A stretch of 64,000 nt of DNA from Nocardia africana NBRC 100379 (GTDB lineage Bacteria > Actinomycetota > Actinomycetes > Mycobacteriales > Mycobacteriaceae): the NCBI RefSeq assembly GCF_001612635.1, contig NZ_BDAV01000013.1, positions 62,001 through 126,000 of the forward strand. Reading direction: 5' to 3'. The notes under the pieces were generated by a model. The model had not been told where the DNA came from. It made no database searches and saw only the letters and a program-made list of their open reading frames with translations. Shown piece after piece: positions 42,967-51,916 of the stretch. The stretch's first letter is position 1. Each line of letters begins with the position of its first letter. The translations under genes and the position numbers were made by a program.

Positions 42967-43194
42967 ATGCATTCTGCGGCCCCTCCGCAGCGCGACGGCG
43001 ACGTGCAGCTTCGAATCTGGTTGGGCGGTATGGCTTTCGACTTTCGCGCCGCCCCCGCAGCAGCTGTCGCCTTCTTCACGGAATGGCACCGGAAGCGTTG
43101 CGAGGCAATCGAGATGGTCACCACGGCACGCTGTGATGTCAGTCTTCTGCCACGCCTTCCCTGCGAGCAGTTGTTCCACGATCCCGCGGCATGA
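42967..43194 (+). CDS. Small orphan protein
   Basis: The 75-residue product starts at ATG 42967 after AGGTGA and reads LRIWLGGMAFDFRAAPAAAV then FFTEWHRKRC, with a Cys-containing end. No family recognised. Divergent from the monooxygenase gene. A separate short palindrome (CAGTCATATGACTG, 42830-42843) lies about 120 bases upstream. Confidence 0.45.
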   Translation: MHSAAPPQRDGDVQLRIWLGGMAFDFRAAPAAAVAFFTEWHRKRCEAIEMVTTARCDVSLLPRLPCEQLFHDPAA

Positions 43195-43373
43195 GAGGTT
43201 TCGCGATGGACAATCACCGTCGGTTGGAACAACGGTCAGCACACTCGGTTCTTGCGGACTTCCGTGTGGATGGTCAGGTCCCGCCGAAGTAATGAAGATG
43301 ACCGGACACTGCCGCTAGCGGAATTCCTCCCGATCCCTTGACACCGAATGTTACGGCCGTCACACTTCATTCA

Positions 43374-43395
43374 CCTTAACGAATGATCGTTAAGG
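43374..43395. promoter_or_regulatory. Palindrome resembling the TetR 1 operator
   Basis: CCTTAACGA-N4-TCGTTAAGG, perfect 9-bp arms. The inner AACGA-N4-TCGTT equals that of the 28-bp palindrome before the TetR gene (45031-45058). It lies about 120 bases upstream of the secreted protein gene at 43514. Confidence 0.6.
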
Positions 43396-43513
43396 TTCCG
43401 CAGGATTCATCGCATTCGTCAGCCCCTTCCTGCGGCTCCTCCTTCGACAGGCATCCCGTCATCGCGGGACATCGATCCGTCGTCGAAGCCATTCTCGGAG
43501 AAAGCGAAATCGC

Positions 43514-44254
43514 ATGAAGTACACACGAATTGCCGCGTCGATCGCGAGCGGGACGGCAGTTGTCGGACTCGCGTGCGGAACAGCCCACGCCAGTTCCGAG
43601 CAGCCCGGCACCGTGCAGCCGGCCGAGCCCGGCACGTCGCTGCACACCAGCCTCGCACCGGGTGTCGACTACAGCGGGAACGCCGGCGACAGTTCGGTTT
43701 TCGTCTCTACGCCCTTCGGATCACTGACCACCAGGGGCACCGAATTTCAGGTACTCGACCAGCAGGGCGACGTCGTCGCCGGTCAGCCACTGACCCAGGG
43801 GACAGATCCGGCGCAGTGGCCGACGGCGGCCCGGCCGCAACAGAGCGAGACGGCGAGTTACCCTGCGCCGCAACACAACACCGACACCGATCCGGGTATC
43901 GCGCCCGCGACGGTGACCTCCGCGCCGAATCGGCAGATCGACGCGGGCGCCGACTTCAACGCGGCGTTGGGTCAGGCCGCGGTCCAATTCGGTCTCGCCA
44001 CCGGTGTCGGAACGCTGGCAGGCGGTGTGGTCGGCATGGGCCTCGGATGCGTGGGCGGCGCGCTGACCGGCGGCTTCCTCGCCATTCCGACGGGGCCGAT
44101 CGCTGCCCCGGCAGCGGCGCTCGGCTGCGTGATGGGCGCCTCCCTGGGCGCCGGCATCGGCGGGGTGACGGGCGCCGCGCTGCTGGGAATTCCGGTCGGC
44201 GTCGCCAGCGCGGTCCAGATGTACAACTCGCTGCACGCAGCCGGTGATATCTGA
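43514..44254 (+). CDS. Secreted Nocardia-type protein with Gly-rich hydrophobic C-terminus (DUF8020-like)
   Basis: The 246-residue product has a signal peptide ending THAS-like (CGTAHASSE). A beta-rich domain of about 70 residues follows (APGVDYSGNAGDSSVF; SLTTRGTEFQVLD), then a linker. The C-terminal 90 residues are a Gly/Ala-rich hydrophobic block (VGMGLGCVGGALTGG) ending SAVQMYNSLHA. The protein at 62077 has the same plan. The hydrophobic block with Gly zippers suggests membrane insertion. GGAGAAAG precedes the ATG. A palindrome like the TetR 1 operator lies upstream. Function unknown. Confidence 0.78.
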   Translation: MKYTRIAASIASGTAVVGLACGTAHASSEQPGTVQPAEPGTSLHTSLAPGVDYSGNAGDSSVFVSTPFGSLTTRGTEFQVLDQQGDVVAGQPLTQGTDPAQWPTAARPQQSETASYPAPQHNTDTDPGIAPATVTSAPNRQIDAGADFNAALGQAAVQFGLATGVGTLAGGVVGMGLGCVGGALTGGFLAIPTGPIAAPAAALGCVMGASLGAGIGGVTGAALLGIPVGVASAVQMYNSLHAAGDI

Positions 44255-44268
44255 CGCGGACGTCGGCC

Positions 44269-44311
44269 ACGAGCCCAGGGATACAGGGGCACTGTCCCAG
44301 GGCTCGTCTCC
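44269..44311. terminator. Stem-loop between convergent genes
   Basis: Arms ACGAGCCC-A-GGGATACAG and CTGTCCC-A-GGGCTCGT pair with a small bulge. It separates the secreted protein gene from the TetR gene and can act on both. Confidence 0.65.
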
Positions 44312-44316
44312 TATCG

Positions 44317-45018
44317 TCAGCCGATTCGCAGCATCCCGCGGACCAGATGCCAGTAGTGCTCGGCGACGTCGTGCACGGTCAGCGCGCCGTCGGGCCGGTA
44401 CCAGTTCAGCACGCCGTCACAGAGCGTTGTCACCGCGAAAGTGGTTGTGGTCAGGGCGGTTTCGCTGTCGATTCCGCTCACCGCGGCGATGCGGCCTCGC
44501 ACCAGCTCGTAGTACGCCCGCCGGGCATCGTGCAGCAGCCGACGCTCTGCTTCGGGGAGGAATCGTTCGGTTGCCCGCGAGTTCAGCAACAGGTCGTGGG
44601 CACGCGCCAGTTGAGCATGTTCGAGCTGGTAGGCGACGTGACGGCCGATGGTCTCGCCGAGGCGGGCTTCGGCGTCGCCCGCCTGCCCGGCAGCCGACAT
44701 CCGAGCGAGGAAGCCGTGCAGTGCGCGCAGCATCGCCTCGGAGAGAATGGCCTCTTTCGACCGGAAATGGCTGTAGATTCCCGGCGGTTTGATCCCGACC
44801 GCGTCCGCGAGATCGCGCACCGTGCAGGCCTCGAAGCCGCGCTGCGCGAACAGCTCCATCGCCACCTCGAGGATGCGTTCGCGGGTGTCGGATCGGCCGA
44901 GCGATGGGGTCGCGTCCGCGATACGGCGATCCATCTGTTCGACCAACGCCCCGATGCGGGCCAGGGCAGCGGCGTCCTCCGCCTCGATGGCGGCCACTGT
45001 GCTTGCTGCCGTGGCCAA
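44317..45018 (-). CDS. TetR-family regulator 1
   Basis: The 233-residue product has an N-terminal extension of about 40 residues. The TetR helix-turn-helix follows (RERILEVAMELFAQRGFEACTVRDLADAVGIKPPGIYSHF), then an all-helical ligand domain. A TTG start at 45018 after AAGGGG is likely. The 28-bp palindrome at 45031-45058 lies just upstream, so it probably represses itself. It follows the aldehyde dehydrogenase gene in the same direction and may answer to an acyl-CoA or aldehyde intermediate, which is inference. Confidence 0.88.
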   Translation of the reverse strand: MATAASTVAAIEAEDAAALARIGALVEQMDRRIADATPSLGRSDTRERILEVAMELFAQRGFEACTVRDLADAVGIKPPGIYSHFRSKEAILSEAMLRALHGFLARMSAAGQAGDAEARLGETIGRHVAYQLEHAQLARAHDLLLNSRATERFLPEAERRLLHDARRAYYELVRGRIAAVSGIDSETALTTTTFAVTTLCDGVLNWYRPDGALTVHDVAEHYWHLVRGMLRIG

Positions 45019-45030
45019 TCCGGGACCCCT

Positions 45031-45058
45031 TCGAGCGAACGATCATTCGTTCGCTCGA
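45031..45058. promoter_or_regulatory. 28-bp palindromic operator of TetR 1
   Basis: TCGAGCGAACGA-N4-TCGTTCGCTCGA, perfect 12-bp arms, 13 bases upstream of the TetR 1 start. Confidence 0.8.
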
Positions 45059-45074
45059 CTCTACCGTGCTCGGA

Positions 45075-46538
45075 TCAGAGCGGAAGATCCGGTGAATCGA
45101 CGCCGACCACCCGGTCACCGCAGAAGACCCGCACCGACTCCGCGGGGCCGTGACCACCGATGCCCGCCGACTCCCAGAAGCTCTGTGCGGAGTCGTCGCC
45201 GAGGTCGGCGACCTTGGCGCCGTTGACCCGCACCTCGCCGGACAGAATGCGCGCGCCGACGTCGATGGCCCGATCGGTGTCGGCACCGAAGACGTAGGCG
45301 TCCAGTCCGGACGGATTCGCGTTCGCCACGCGCAACGCCTCGTCGTCGGAATCGACGGCGTGTACCGACACCACGGGGCCGAACAGTTCCGCGGTGGCCT
45401 CCGATCCGTCGATACCGGTGGCGACGGTCGGAGAAAGGAAGAACCCGCCGAGTTCGGGCAGCCGAGCCGGCTGGTGAATATGTGCGCCCTTGGTCCGGAG
45501 TTCTTCGATCCGCTGCTGCAGGGTCGCCAAGTGCGGCGCATTCGAGATCGGGCCCAGTTCGACGCCGTCGTCCAGCGAATGACCGACCGCGATCTTCGCG
45601 ATCCGCTCGGTCAATGCTTCGACGAGGGGTCGAACCAGGCTGCGATGCGCCAGCACCTTGCCCGGTCCTTCACACCACTGCCCGTTCAGCTTGGTCATCC
45701 CCTCGAAGATGCCGTCGGCCGCGACGTCGATATCGGCGTCGTCGAGGACCAGCGCCGGGTTGTTGCCGCCGAGCTCCAACTGGAGAACTTTGAAATCCTC
45801 GGCAGCAGCGCGCGCGATCGCCCGGCCGGCGACCGGACCGCCGGTGAAGGAGACGATCTTGACCCGCCGATCGCCGGTGATCGCGGCACCGACATCGCCC
45901 CGGCCGTGCACGAGTTGCACTGCCCCGCTGGGTAGTCCGGCTTCGACGAAGCACTCGACGATGAGCTGCGCACTGCTCGGCGCGTGTTCCGACGGCTTCA
46001 GGATCACGGGGCATCCGGCCGCCACCGCACTCACCACCTTGGCCGCGGGGATGAAACTGGGGCCGTTCCACGGCGTGAGGATCGCCGCGGGTCCCCACGG
46101 GATCTTGTACAGGCGGACGTCGCGGCCGCCCGCAGCGAGGGCCCGCACCCGCGGGATGGTCCGCAGATCCGAAGCTGTCGCCCTGATCCGGGCGGGCAGG
46201 AAAGCCGCCGACTTCCGGGTGTCGCGGATCGGGACTCCGCTGGTCACGGCATCGGTGCGCGCGATGTCCTCGACCCGCCCCTCGATGAGATCGGCTACGC
46301 GCTCCAGGATTTCCGCGCGCTCCTGCCAGGCGGCATCGTCCCAGCGTCCGATGCTGTAGGAACGCTCGGCATGTGCGAGGGCCCGTTCGACATCACGGTC
46401 GCCGGTCGTGACGGCCCGGTGCAGCCGCTCACGCGTGTTGGGGTCGACGTTCCATTCGCCCGCGATCGGGTCGCATTCGACCCAGCTGTCGGCGATGTAG
46501 TTGACCGGCTCGGGGATCGCGATGGTCGGATTCGTCAT
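45075..46538 (-). CDS. NAD(P)-dependent aldehyde dehydrogenase
   Basis: The 487-residue enzyme shows the family core: TPWNGPSFIPAAK (cofactor region), FTGGPVAGRAIA, LELGGNNPALVL with the catalytic Glu, and NGQWCEGPGKV with the catalytic Cys. It oxidises an aldehyde to an acid. AGAGGTG precedes the ATG. It ends the operon acyl-CoA ligase, enoyl-CoA hydratase, alcohol dehydrogenase, aldehyde dehydrogenase. It probably takes the product of the adjacent alcohol dehydrogenase. It also matches the PuuC role in gamma-glutamylated amine pathways. Confidence 0.9.
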   Translation of the reverse strand: MTNPTIAIPEPVNYIADSWVECDPIAGEWNVDPNTRERLHRAVTTGDRDVERALAHAERSYSIGRWDDAAWQERAEILERVADLIEGRVEDIARTDAVTSGVPIRDTRKSAAFLPARIRATASDLRTIPRVRALAAGGRDVRLYKIPWGPAAILTPWNGPSFIPAAKVVSAVAAGCPVILKPSEHAPSSAQLIVECFVEAGLPSGAVQLVHGRGDVGAAITGDRRVKIVSFTGGPVAGRAIARAAAEDFKVLQLELGGNNPALVLDDADIDVAADGIFEGMTKLNGQWCEGPGKVLAHRSLVRPLVEALTERIAKIAVGHSLDDGVELGPISNAPHLATLQQRIEELRTKGAHIHQPARLPELGGFFLSPTVATGIDGSEATAELFGPVVSVHAVDSDDEALRVANANPSGLDAYVFGADTDRAIDVGARILSGEVRVNGAKVADLGDDSAQSFWESAGIGGHGPAESVRVFCGDRVVGVDSPDLPL

Positions 46539-46591
46539 TCGATAACACCTCTATATTCGGAATTCGGCCTGGCGCAACGGCATCCAGGTCG

Positions 46592-47689
46592 TCACTGCTC
46601 CAGATCGATCACGACGCGAGTCACGTCGCCGGACCGCATCGCCTCGAAACCCTTGTTGATCTCCGCGAAAGGGATCACCTGCGTCACCATCTCGTCGAGG
46701 AGCAATCGCCCCTGCAGATACAGCTGCGCGAGCTGCGTGATGTCGTGACGCACCTGTCCGGAGCCCATATACGACCCGATCAGACGCTTCTCGCCGAAGA
46801 AGAAGTCCGAGGCGGGCAGGCTCAGCTCGGTGCCGTCCGGTGCGATGCCCACCAGGCATGCGGTACCGGTCGGCCGGAGCACCGCCAGCGCCGTAGCGGC
46901 GGTGCGGGCCGACCCGACGGCCTCGAAGGAGTAGTCGACACCGTCGCCCAGCACCTTCCGGATCTCGGCCGCCACATCGTCGACGCCGCCGTTGACCACA
47001 TGCGTCGCGCCGTAACCGCGCGCTGCCGCGAGCCGCGCCTCGTCGAGATCGATGGCGACGACGGCGGACGCGCCGGCGAGCCGGGCGCCCTGGATGATGG
47101 CCGATCCGACTCCGCCGCATCCGATCACCCCGACCGTGCTGCCCGGCCGCACCTGCGCCCCGCGGAACACCGCCCCGACACCGGTGATGACGCAGCACGA
47201 CAGCAGGCATCCCACCTGCAGCGACACCTCGTCGGGCAGCTTCACCAGCGCGTTCTCCCGCATCAGAATGTGCCGCGAGAATGCGCCGATATCCCCGAGC
47301 CGCGCGACCGGCTGTCCGTCGGACAGCCGGTAGGCGGGCCGGGGCCGGCGACGGATCTCGTCGACCCGCTGACACTGTGTCGACCGGCCGGCTTCGCAAT
47401 TGACGCAGCGACCGCACGACGGCGTGAGGGCGCCCACGACCCGGTCCCCCGGCCCCAGTCCGGTCACCGCGGAACCGACGGCCTCGACCACGCCCGCCAC
47501 CTCATGGCCCACGACCACGGGGAGATCGGTGGGCACCGTTCCGGTCATGTAATGCAGATCGCTATGACACAAACCGACATTCGAGACCGCGACCCGGACC
47601 TCGTTCGGCTCCGGATCGTCCACCTGAATCGTGGTGATCTCGAGCGGTTCCTCGATCGCGGTGAGCACCGCGGCTTCCGTGTTGATCAT
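46592..47689 (-). CDS. Zinc-dependent alcohol dehydrogenase
   Basis: The 365-residue medium-chain dehydrogenase has the catalytic zinc ligands in NVGLCHSDLHYMTG and VVGHEVAG. The structural zinc cluster is SCGRCVNCEAGRSTQC, and the NAD motif VGVIGCGGVGSAII. It resembles the class III and NDMA-dependent types of actinobacteria. Its ATG overlaps the stop of the enoyl-CoA hydratase gene (ATGA). It would oxidise a primary alcohol such as a hydroxy acid for the aldehyde dehydrogenase that follows. Confidence 0.92.
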   Translation of the reverse strand: MINTEAAVLTAIEEPLEITTIQVDDPEPNEVRVAVSNVGLCHSDLHYMTGTVPTDLPVVVGHEVAGVVEAVGSAVTGLGPGDRVVGALTPSCGRCVNCEAGRSTQCQRVDEIRRRPRPAYRLSDGQPVARLGDIGAFSRHILMRENALVKLPDEVSLQVGCLLSCCVITGVGAVFRGAQVRPGSTVGVIGCGGVGSAIIQGARLAGASAVVAIDLDEARLAAARGYGATHVVNGGVDDVAAEIRKVLGDGVDYSFEAVGSARTAATALAVLRPTGTACLVGIAPDGTELSLPASDFFFGEKRLIGSYMGSGQVRHDITQLAQLYLQGRLLLDEMVTQVIPFAEINKGFEAMRSGDVTRVVIDLEQ

Positions 47690-48504
47690 GGTCTGTCCAA
47701 TCCGTTGTGCATGGGTGAAGCAGGGTGTGCGTCGGCGCCGGATCGATTCCCCCGCGCCGCCCAGAAGTCGGCGACACCCGAGCTGAAAACGCCGTTCTCC
47801 CAAGCGTTGTGCGCAGCCGCATCCTCGCGCGCGAAGGCCGCCTCGAGATCCTCGAGCGCCGGTCGCAGTAGGGCGAGATGCAGTGCGGTCGTGTTGTTCT
47901 CCGGGGTCCATTCCACGACCAGATCGATCGCCCGCTCGAGCAGCAGGTCGGGCGCGACGATCTCGTCGAGAAGCCCGATCCGCAGCGCCTCGTCGGCGCC
48001 GATCCGCGGCGATCCGAGAACCATGCGCATCGCGTGGTTGCGCACCAGGCGGGTGAGCAGCAGGCTCGAGGCGTTCGAAATGGTGATCCCCCGACCGTTC
48101 TCCGGCTGGAAGTACTCGGTCGCGGGGGTCCCGATCCGGGCATCGCAGCACAGGGTGATCTCGGAAGCGCCGCCGACCGCGATTCCGTTCACCGCCGCGA
48201 TCACGGGAACTCGGGTTTCCACGATCGCGCGGGTGATGTCGTGGAACGTCTCGAAGGCCGCTCGGAACTCCGCGTACGACGCGGGGGGTGTCCCCAGATC
48301 TTCCCCGGCGGAGAACGCACGCCCCTGTCCCGTCAGGACGATTCCGCGCACGCGGTCGCCGGTCCCGAATTCCCGGATCGCGCTCGCCAGCCGCAGCCGG
48401 GTGGCGACGTTCATCGCGTTCAGCTTCTCCGGGCGGCGCAGGGTCAGGACCGCGACATTCCGTTCGATCCGGGTGTCGAGGTGCTGGCTCGCGGAGGCGC
48501 TCAT
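47686..48504 (-). CDS. Enoyl-CoA hydratase/isomerase family protein
   Basis: The 272-residue crotonase-fold protein carries LRRPEKLNAMN, FSAGEDLG (first oxyanion segment) and AAVNGIAVGGASEITLCCD (second). At the usual catalytic Glu sites it reads ENGRGITIS, so the hydratase pattern is altered and another crotonase reaction is possible. Both ends overlap neighbours by 4 bases, so translation is coupled. It fits beta-oxidation-like steps on the CoA ester made by the ligase upstream. Confidence 0.88.
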   Translation of the reverse strand: MSASASQHLDTRIERNVAVLTLRRPEKLNAMNVATRLRLASAIREFGTGDRVRGIVLTGQGRAFSAGEDLGTPPASYAEFRAAFETFHDITRAIVETRVPVIAAVNGIAVGGASEITLCCDARIGTPATEYFQPENGRGITISNASSLLLTRLVRNHAMRMVLGSPRIGADEALRIGLLDEIVAPDLLLERAIDLVVEWTPENNTTALHLALLRPALEDLEAAFAREDAAAHNAWENGVFSSGVADFWAARGNRSGADAHPASPMHNGLDRP

Positions 48505-50123
48505 CCGTGCTGCCCGTTCTCGCGCAGGTCGTAGGTGATGCCGGGGTGGTCGGCGGCGCGGGCGGCCAGCGCCGGCTTCGACACTCGCTCGGACGGCGTT
48601 CGCGGAAAGTCGTCGACGAATTCGACGTAGCGCGGAACTTTGAAGCGCGCCAGCTCATTACGCGCTCGCGCGATGATCCGCTCGGCGGTCGCACGCTCGG
48701 CCGGGACACCGGCGGTGAGCCGAATGTAAGCCTTGACCTCTTCACCGAATGTCTCGTCGGGTACGCCGAGGACCGCCGCGGACACCACCGAGGCGTCCTT
48801 TTCCAGGACGGCCTCGACTTCGGCGCTCGCGATGTTCTCCCCGCCCCGCCGAACCATGTCCTTGATCCGCCCGACGAGGTGACAGCGGCCATCGGGCCGA
48901 CGCACGACCACATCGCCGGTGTGCAACCAGCCGTCGCGCAGCGTGCGTCCGGCGGCCTCGGCGCGGTTCCAGTAGCCCAGCATCATCGGCTTGCCCGACA
49001 GGATCAGCTCGCCGGGTTCGCCGTCCGGAACGTCGATGCCGTCCGCGTTCACCACCCGGGCCCGCTTCGTCGGTACCGGCCGTCCGAGGCTTCCGCTCCC
49101 CACATCGCCGAGGTCTTCCGGATAGCTCACCAGGTCGGCGCCGGACTCGGTCATCCCGTAGATCTCCCGCCACGGTGCGCCCCAACGCTTTTCCAGCTGC
49201 CGATGCAGTCCCGCCGGAATTCCCGAGCACATGATCAGCCGCAGGTCGTTGTCGAGGTCGTCGGGGCCGGGCGGCTGTTTGAACAGCAGGGTGGGCATGG
49301 CGCCGAGGACATAGGTGAAGGTGGCCCGATGCCGCCGCACGTCGGCGAAGAACCCCGATGCGGAAAAGCGCGGCAACACGACCAGCGGCGCACCGATCGT
49401 CAACGCCACAGCGGTGTTCCACTGCGGATCGATGTAGGAGAACGGCTGCGCGGTGAGCAGCACGTCGTCGGCGTGCAGTCCGGCGGCCGCCGCGCAGATC
49501 CAGCCCAGCCGGACCCAGTAGTCGTGGGTCAGCATGCACGCCTTGGGAAAGCCGGTGGTTCCGGAGGTGTATTGCAGGTTCGCGAGGGTGTCGCCGGCAA
49601 GCCGGACATCGGGCGCACGGTCGGGAAAATCCTCGGAGCCGTCCGCGGCGATATCGACGATGCGGACACCGGACAGATCGTCCTCGTCCTGCGTCACTTC
49701 GCCGAGCAGGCCCAGCTTCGCCCCTTCCGAGAACACGACGCGGGCACCCGAATCACGGAGAACGAAGGCCAGATCCGCCCTGCGATACGAGGAGTTCACC
49801 GGGACCGCCACCGCGCCCGCCTTCAGTGTCGCCAGCCAGACCACCGGCCAGTGCACGACATTGGGCAGCATGATCGCGACTCGATCACCGGGCGCGATGC
49901 CGTCGACCTCGATGAGCCGATGCGCCAGACGTGACGTCCACGCGTCGATCCGGCCGAACGTCCACGACTCGTCCCCGAAGCGGAGGAATTCTCGATCCGG
50001 CGATGTCCGAGCGCACGTCGACAAGAGGTCGATCAACGTCGCCGACGCCGGATCGTCCCCTATGTGGTCGCGTGCGACCGCCGGCCGACGGACCACATCC
50101 CGGGTCGATTCGATTGCGTTCAC
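48501..50123 (-). CDS. AMP-dependent acyl-CoA synthetase
   Basis: The 540-residue enzyme has the signature LQYTSGTTGFPKACMLTH, YGMTESGADLVSYPE, WLHTGDVV and the C-terminal Lys region PRTPSERVSKPAL. It activates a carboxylic acid with ATP and CoA. GTG 50123 was preferred over ATG 50153 because AAGGAG lies 5 bases before it. It heads a four-gene operon. The 27-bp operator sits 47 bases upstream, shared with the divergent TetR 2 gene. Confidence 0.92.
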   Translation of the reverse strand: MNAIESTRDVVRRPAVARDHIGDDPASATLIDLLSTCARTSPDREFLRFGDESWTFGRIDAWTSRLAHRLIEVDGIAPGDRVAIMLPNVVHWPVVWLATLKAGAVAVPVNSSYRRADLAFVLRDSGARVVFSEGAKLGLLGEVTQDEDDLSGVRIVDIAADGSEDFPDRAPDVRLAGDTLANLQYTSGTTGFPKACMLTHDYWVRLGWICAAAAGLHADDVLLTAQPFSYIDPQWNTAVALTIGAPLVVLPRFSASGFFADVRRHRATFTYVLGAMPTLLFKQPPGPDDLDNDLRLIMCSGIPAGLHRQLEKRWGAPWREIYGMTESGADLVSYPEDLGDVGSGSLGRPVPTKRARVVNADGIDVPDGEPGELILSGKPMMLGYWNRAEAAGRTLRDGWLHTGDVVVRRPDGRCHLVGRIKDMVRRGGENIASAEVEAVLEKDASVVSAAVLGVPDETFGEEVKAYIRLTAGVPAERATAERIIARARNELARFKVPRYVEFVDDFPRTPSERVSKPALAARAADHPGITYDLRENGQHG

Positions 50124-50169
50124 GGTTTCTCCTTGCGATGTGATGCCGGCCATAACGTTAACGCCGTCA

Positions 50170-50196
50170 TAGTCATTTGATCAAGCCAATTGACTA
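50170..50196. promoter_or_regulatory. 27-bp palindromic operator between acyl-CoA ligase and TetR 2
   Basis: TAGTCA-N15-TGACTA, perfect outer arms. Its place between divergent genes, one of them a TetR regulator, points to TetR 2 as the binding protein. Confidence 0.8.
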
Positions 50197-50301
50197 ACTT
50201 CCTCATCCGCCGCTCCCGCGCGGGGACCGAAAGGCGATCATGAACGGTGATATCGTCGAGTTAGACTTGATCAACCGCCCAACTAATCCAGGAGGCATGC
50301 A

Positions 50302-50982
50302 GTGGCACGGATCCCGGCGGCTGAACGACGCAACGACCTGGTCAACGCGGCCATCCAGGTGATCGCGACCCACGGCGTCGACGGCGCGACGACCCGCCGC
50401 ATCGCCGAACAGGCCGATGCTCCGCTGGCGACACTGCACTACTGCTTCGCCTCGAAAGAGCTCCTGTTCGCAGCGGTTTTCGAACGGGTGGCCGCCCAGT
50501 ACCAAGAGGTGATCATCCGCAGTGACGTGCACGGCGACGTGGCGACCACGGCCAGAGAACTCCTGCGCGGGGTCATGCTCTGGTACCTGGAATCGAAGGC
50601 ATTCGGTGCCGCGACCATCGAACTCGTCAGCTGGGCCCAACGCCAGGAGGGAAACCCGGCGGCGATCGTCTACAACCAGGCGTTCGCCGTCCTGCGCTCC
50701 ATCCTCGGGAAGGCGAACGGGGACGGCGCGCTGCCCCCGGAAACGATCGAGGAAATCAGCTACATCGTCGCATCACTGGCCGACGGCTTCGCGCTGAACT
50801 GGCTCACCTTCGGCGATCGGGCGGAGGCCGCCAGACAGGTTGACCTGAGCATCTCCGTGCTCGATGCGTGGCTGGCCACGAAACTCGGCTCCCGGGCCCC
50901 GGCTGTGCAGTGGACGCCCACCCCGGCCGTCCAGCCGAGGACCGGAATGAGCTCGCTCGTCTCCTGGGTGGATGTCGACTGA
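50302..50982 (+). CDS. TetR-family regulator 2, probable regulator of the cluster
   Basis: The 226-residue product begins ARIPAAERRNDLVNAAIQV after GTG. Its helix-turn-helix is DGATTRRIAEQADAPLATLHYCF, followed by a helical ligand domain and a Pro-rich tail. AGGAGG precedes the GTG. The 27-bp palindrome lies in its divergent promoter and recurs at three other promoters in the cluster. I therefore infer it is the pathway repressor and that its ligand is a pathway substrate or CoA ester. Confidence 0.9.
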   Translation: MARIPAAERRNDLVNAAIQVIATHGVDGATTRRIAEQADAPLATLHYCFASKELLFAAVFERVAAQYQEVIIRSDVHGDVATTARELLRGVMLWYLESKAFGAATIELVSWAQRQEGNPAAIVYNQAFAVLRSILGKANGDGALPPETIEEISYIVASLADGFALNWLTFGDRAEAARQVDLSISVLDAWLATKLGSRAPAVQWTPTPAVQPRTGMSSLVSWVDVD

Positions 50983-51124
50983 ACGGACCGAGGTCCTTCG
51001 CGCTGCCACCGCCGCACCTGCCTCGAGTCCGGCAGGTACCGGGCCGGCACCCAGGCCGGCCCGGAAACATCCTGCGGCAGAACGGCTCTCGCTCACCCCA
51101 GTGGTCCCTCGGCGGATGGTTTCC

Positions 51125-51916
51125 CTATCGGGCCCGACCGACGCACAGCCGCTCGGCCGCTTCGTCGACGACCCAACTCAGTGCCCGGTCGTCGCGCTCC
51201 ATCCACTCCGGGTGCCACTGGACACCCAGGACAGCGGCACCCGGAAGCTCGATGACCTCGACGACGCCATCCGCGGTCCGGCCCGTGACGACCAGGCCGT
51301 CGCCGCACACGTCGACGGCCTGGTGGTGCCACGAGTTGGTGACCGCGCGGTCCCCGAACAGCGTCTGCGCGATCGATCCGGGCGCGAACGACACGACATG
51401 ATCGGGTGCGCCGTCGGTGAGCGCCGCCCGCTCCGACAGATGCCGCACCGGGCCCGCCGGGAGGTCCGCGATCAGCGTGCCGCCCCGCGCGACGTTCAGA
51501 ACCTGCAGACCGCGGCACACTCCGAGCACCGGGGTATCGCTGTCGATCGCCGCGCGCACGAGCGCGATCTCGTACGCGTCCCGCTTCGGATCGTGCACCA
51601 TCGGATCCGATCGCGCACCGACCGCACGGACCACCGCCGGATCACCACCCCAGCACGCCGGATGAACATCCTGACCGCCGGTGACGACCACCCCGCTCAG
51701 CCATTGGCAGACCGCGGCCGGATCGGCATCGTAGGGCAGCATGACCGGAACCCCACCGGCCCGCGCGATACGATCCGAGAAGTCGGACATGAAGGCGTCG
51801 GTGAACCGGTCCGCGTATCGGGGGTCCAGCCCGTTCACCAGCCCCAGCCGGAACCGTCTGCCGGTGATGCCGATGAGGGGCCGCACGGCATTCACGGTCT
51901 CGCGCACCGCGGTCAC
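51125..51916 (-). CDS. Gamma-glutamyl amide hydrolase (PuuD-like, class I GATase)
   Basis: The 263-residue enzyme has VLGVCRGLQVLNV with the nucleophile Cys, NSWHHQAV, and GVQWHPEW completing the triad. PuuD-type peptidase C26 enzymes split gamma-glutamyl-GABA or related gamma-glutamyl amides. GTG 51916 overlaps the stop of the synthetase-like gene by 4 bases (GTGA), so the pair is coupled. An in-frame start 10 codons upstream is less likely. Confidence 0.9.
   Translation of the reverse strand: MTAVRETVNAVRPLIGITGRRFRLGLVNGLDPRYADRFTDAFMSDFSDRIARAGGVPVMLPYDADPAAVCQWLSGVVVTGGQDVHPACWGGDPAVVRAVGARSDPMVHDPKRDAYEIALVRAAIDSDTPVLGVCRGLQVLNVARGGTLIADLPAGPVRHLSERAALTDGAPDHVVSFAPGSIAQTLFGDRAVTNSWHHQAVDVCGDGLVVTGRTADGVVEVIELPGAAVLGVQWHPEWMERDDRALSWVVDEAAERLCVGRAR

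Noticed and set aside
47690..48913. Extension of the alcohol dehydrogenase frame through the hydratase gene
   Set aside because: Arg-rich out-of-frame translation of the upstream genes; ATG 47689 starts the conserved domain.
50261..50288. TTAGAC...ACTAAT near the TetR 2 start as a fifth 27-bp operator
   Set aside because: Half-sites and spacing do not match the consensus.
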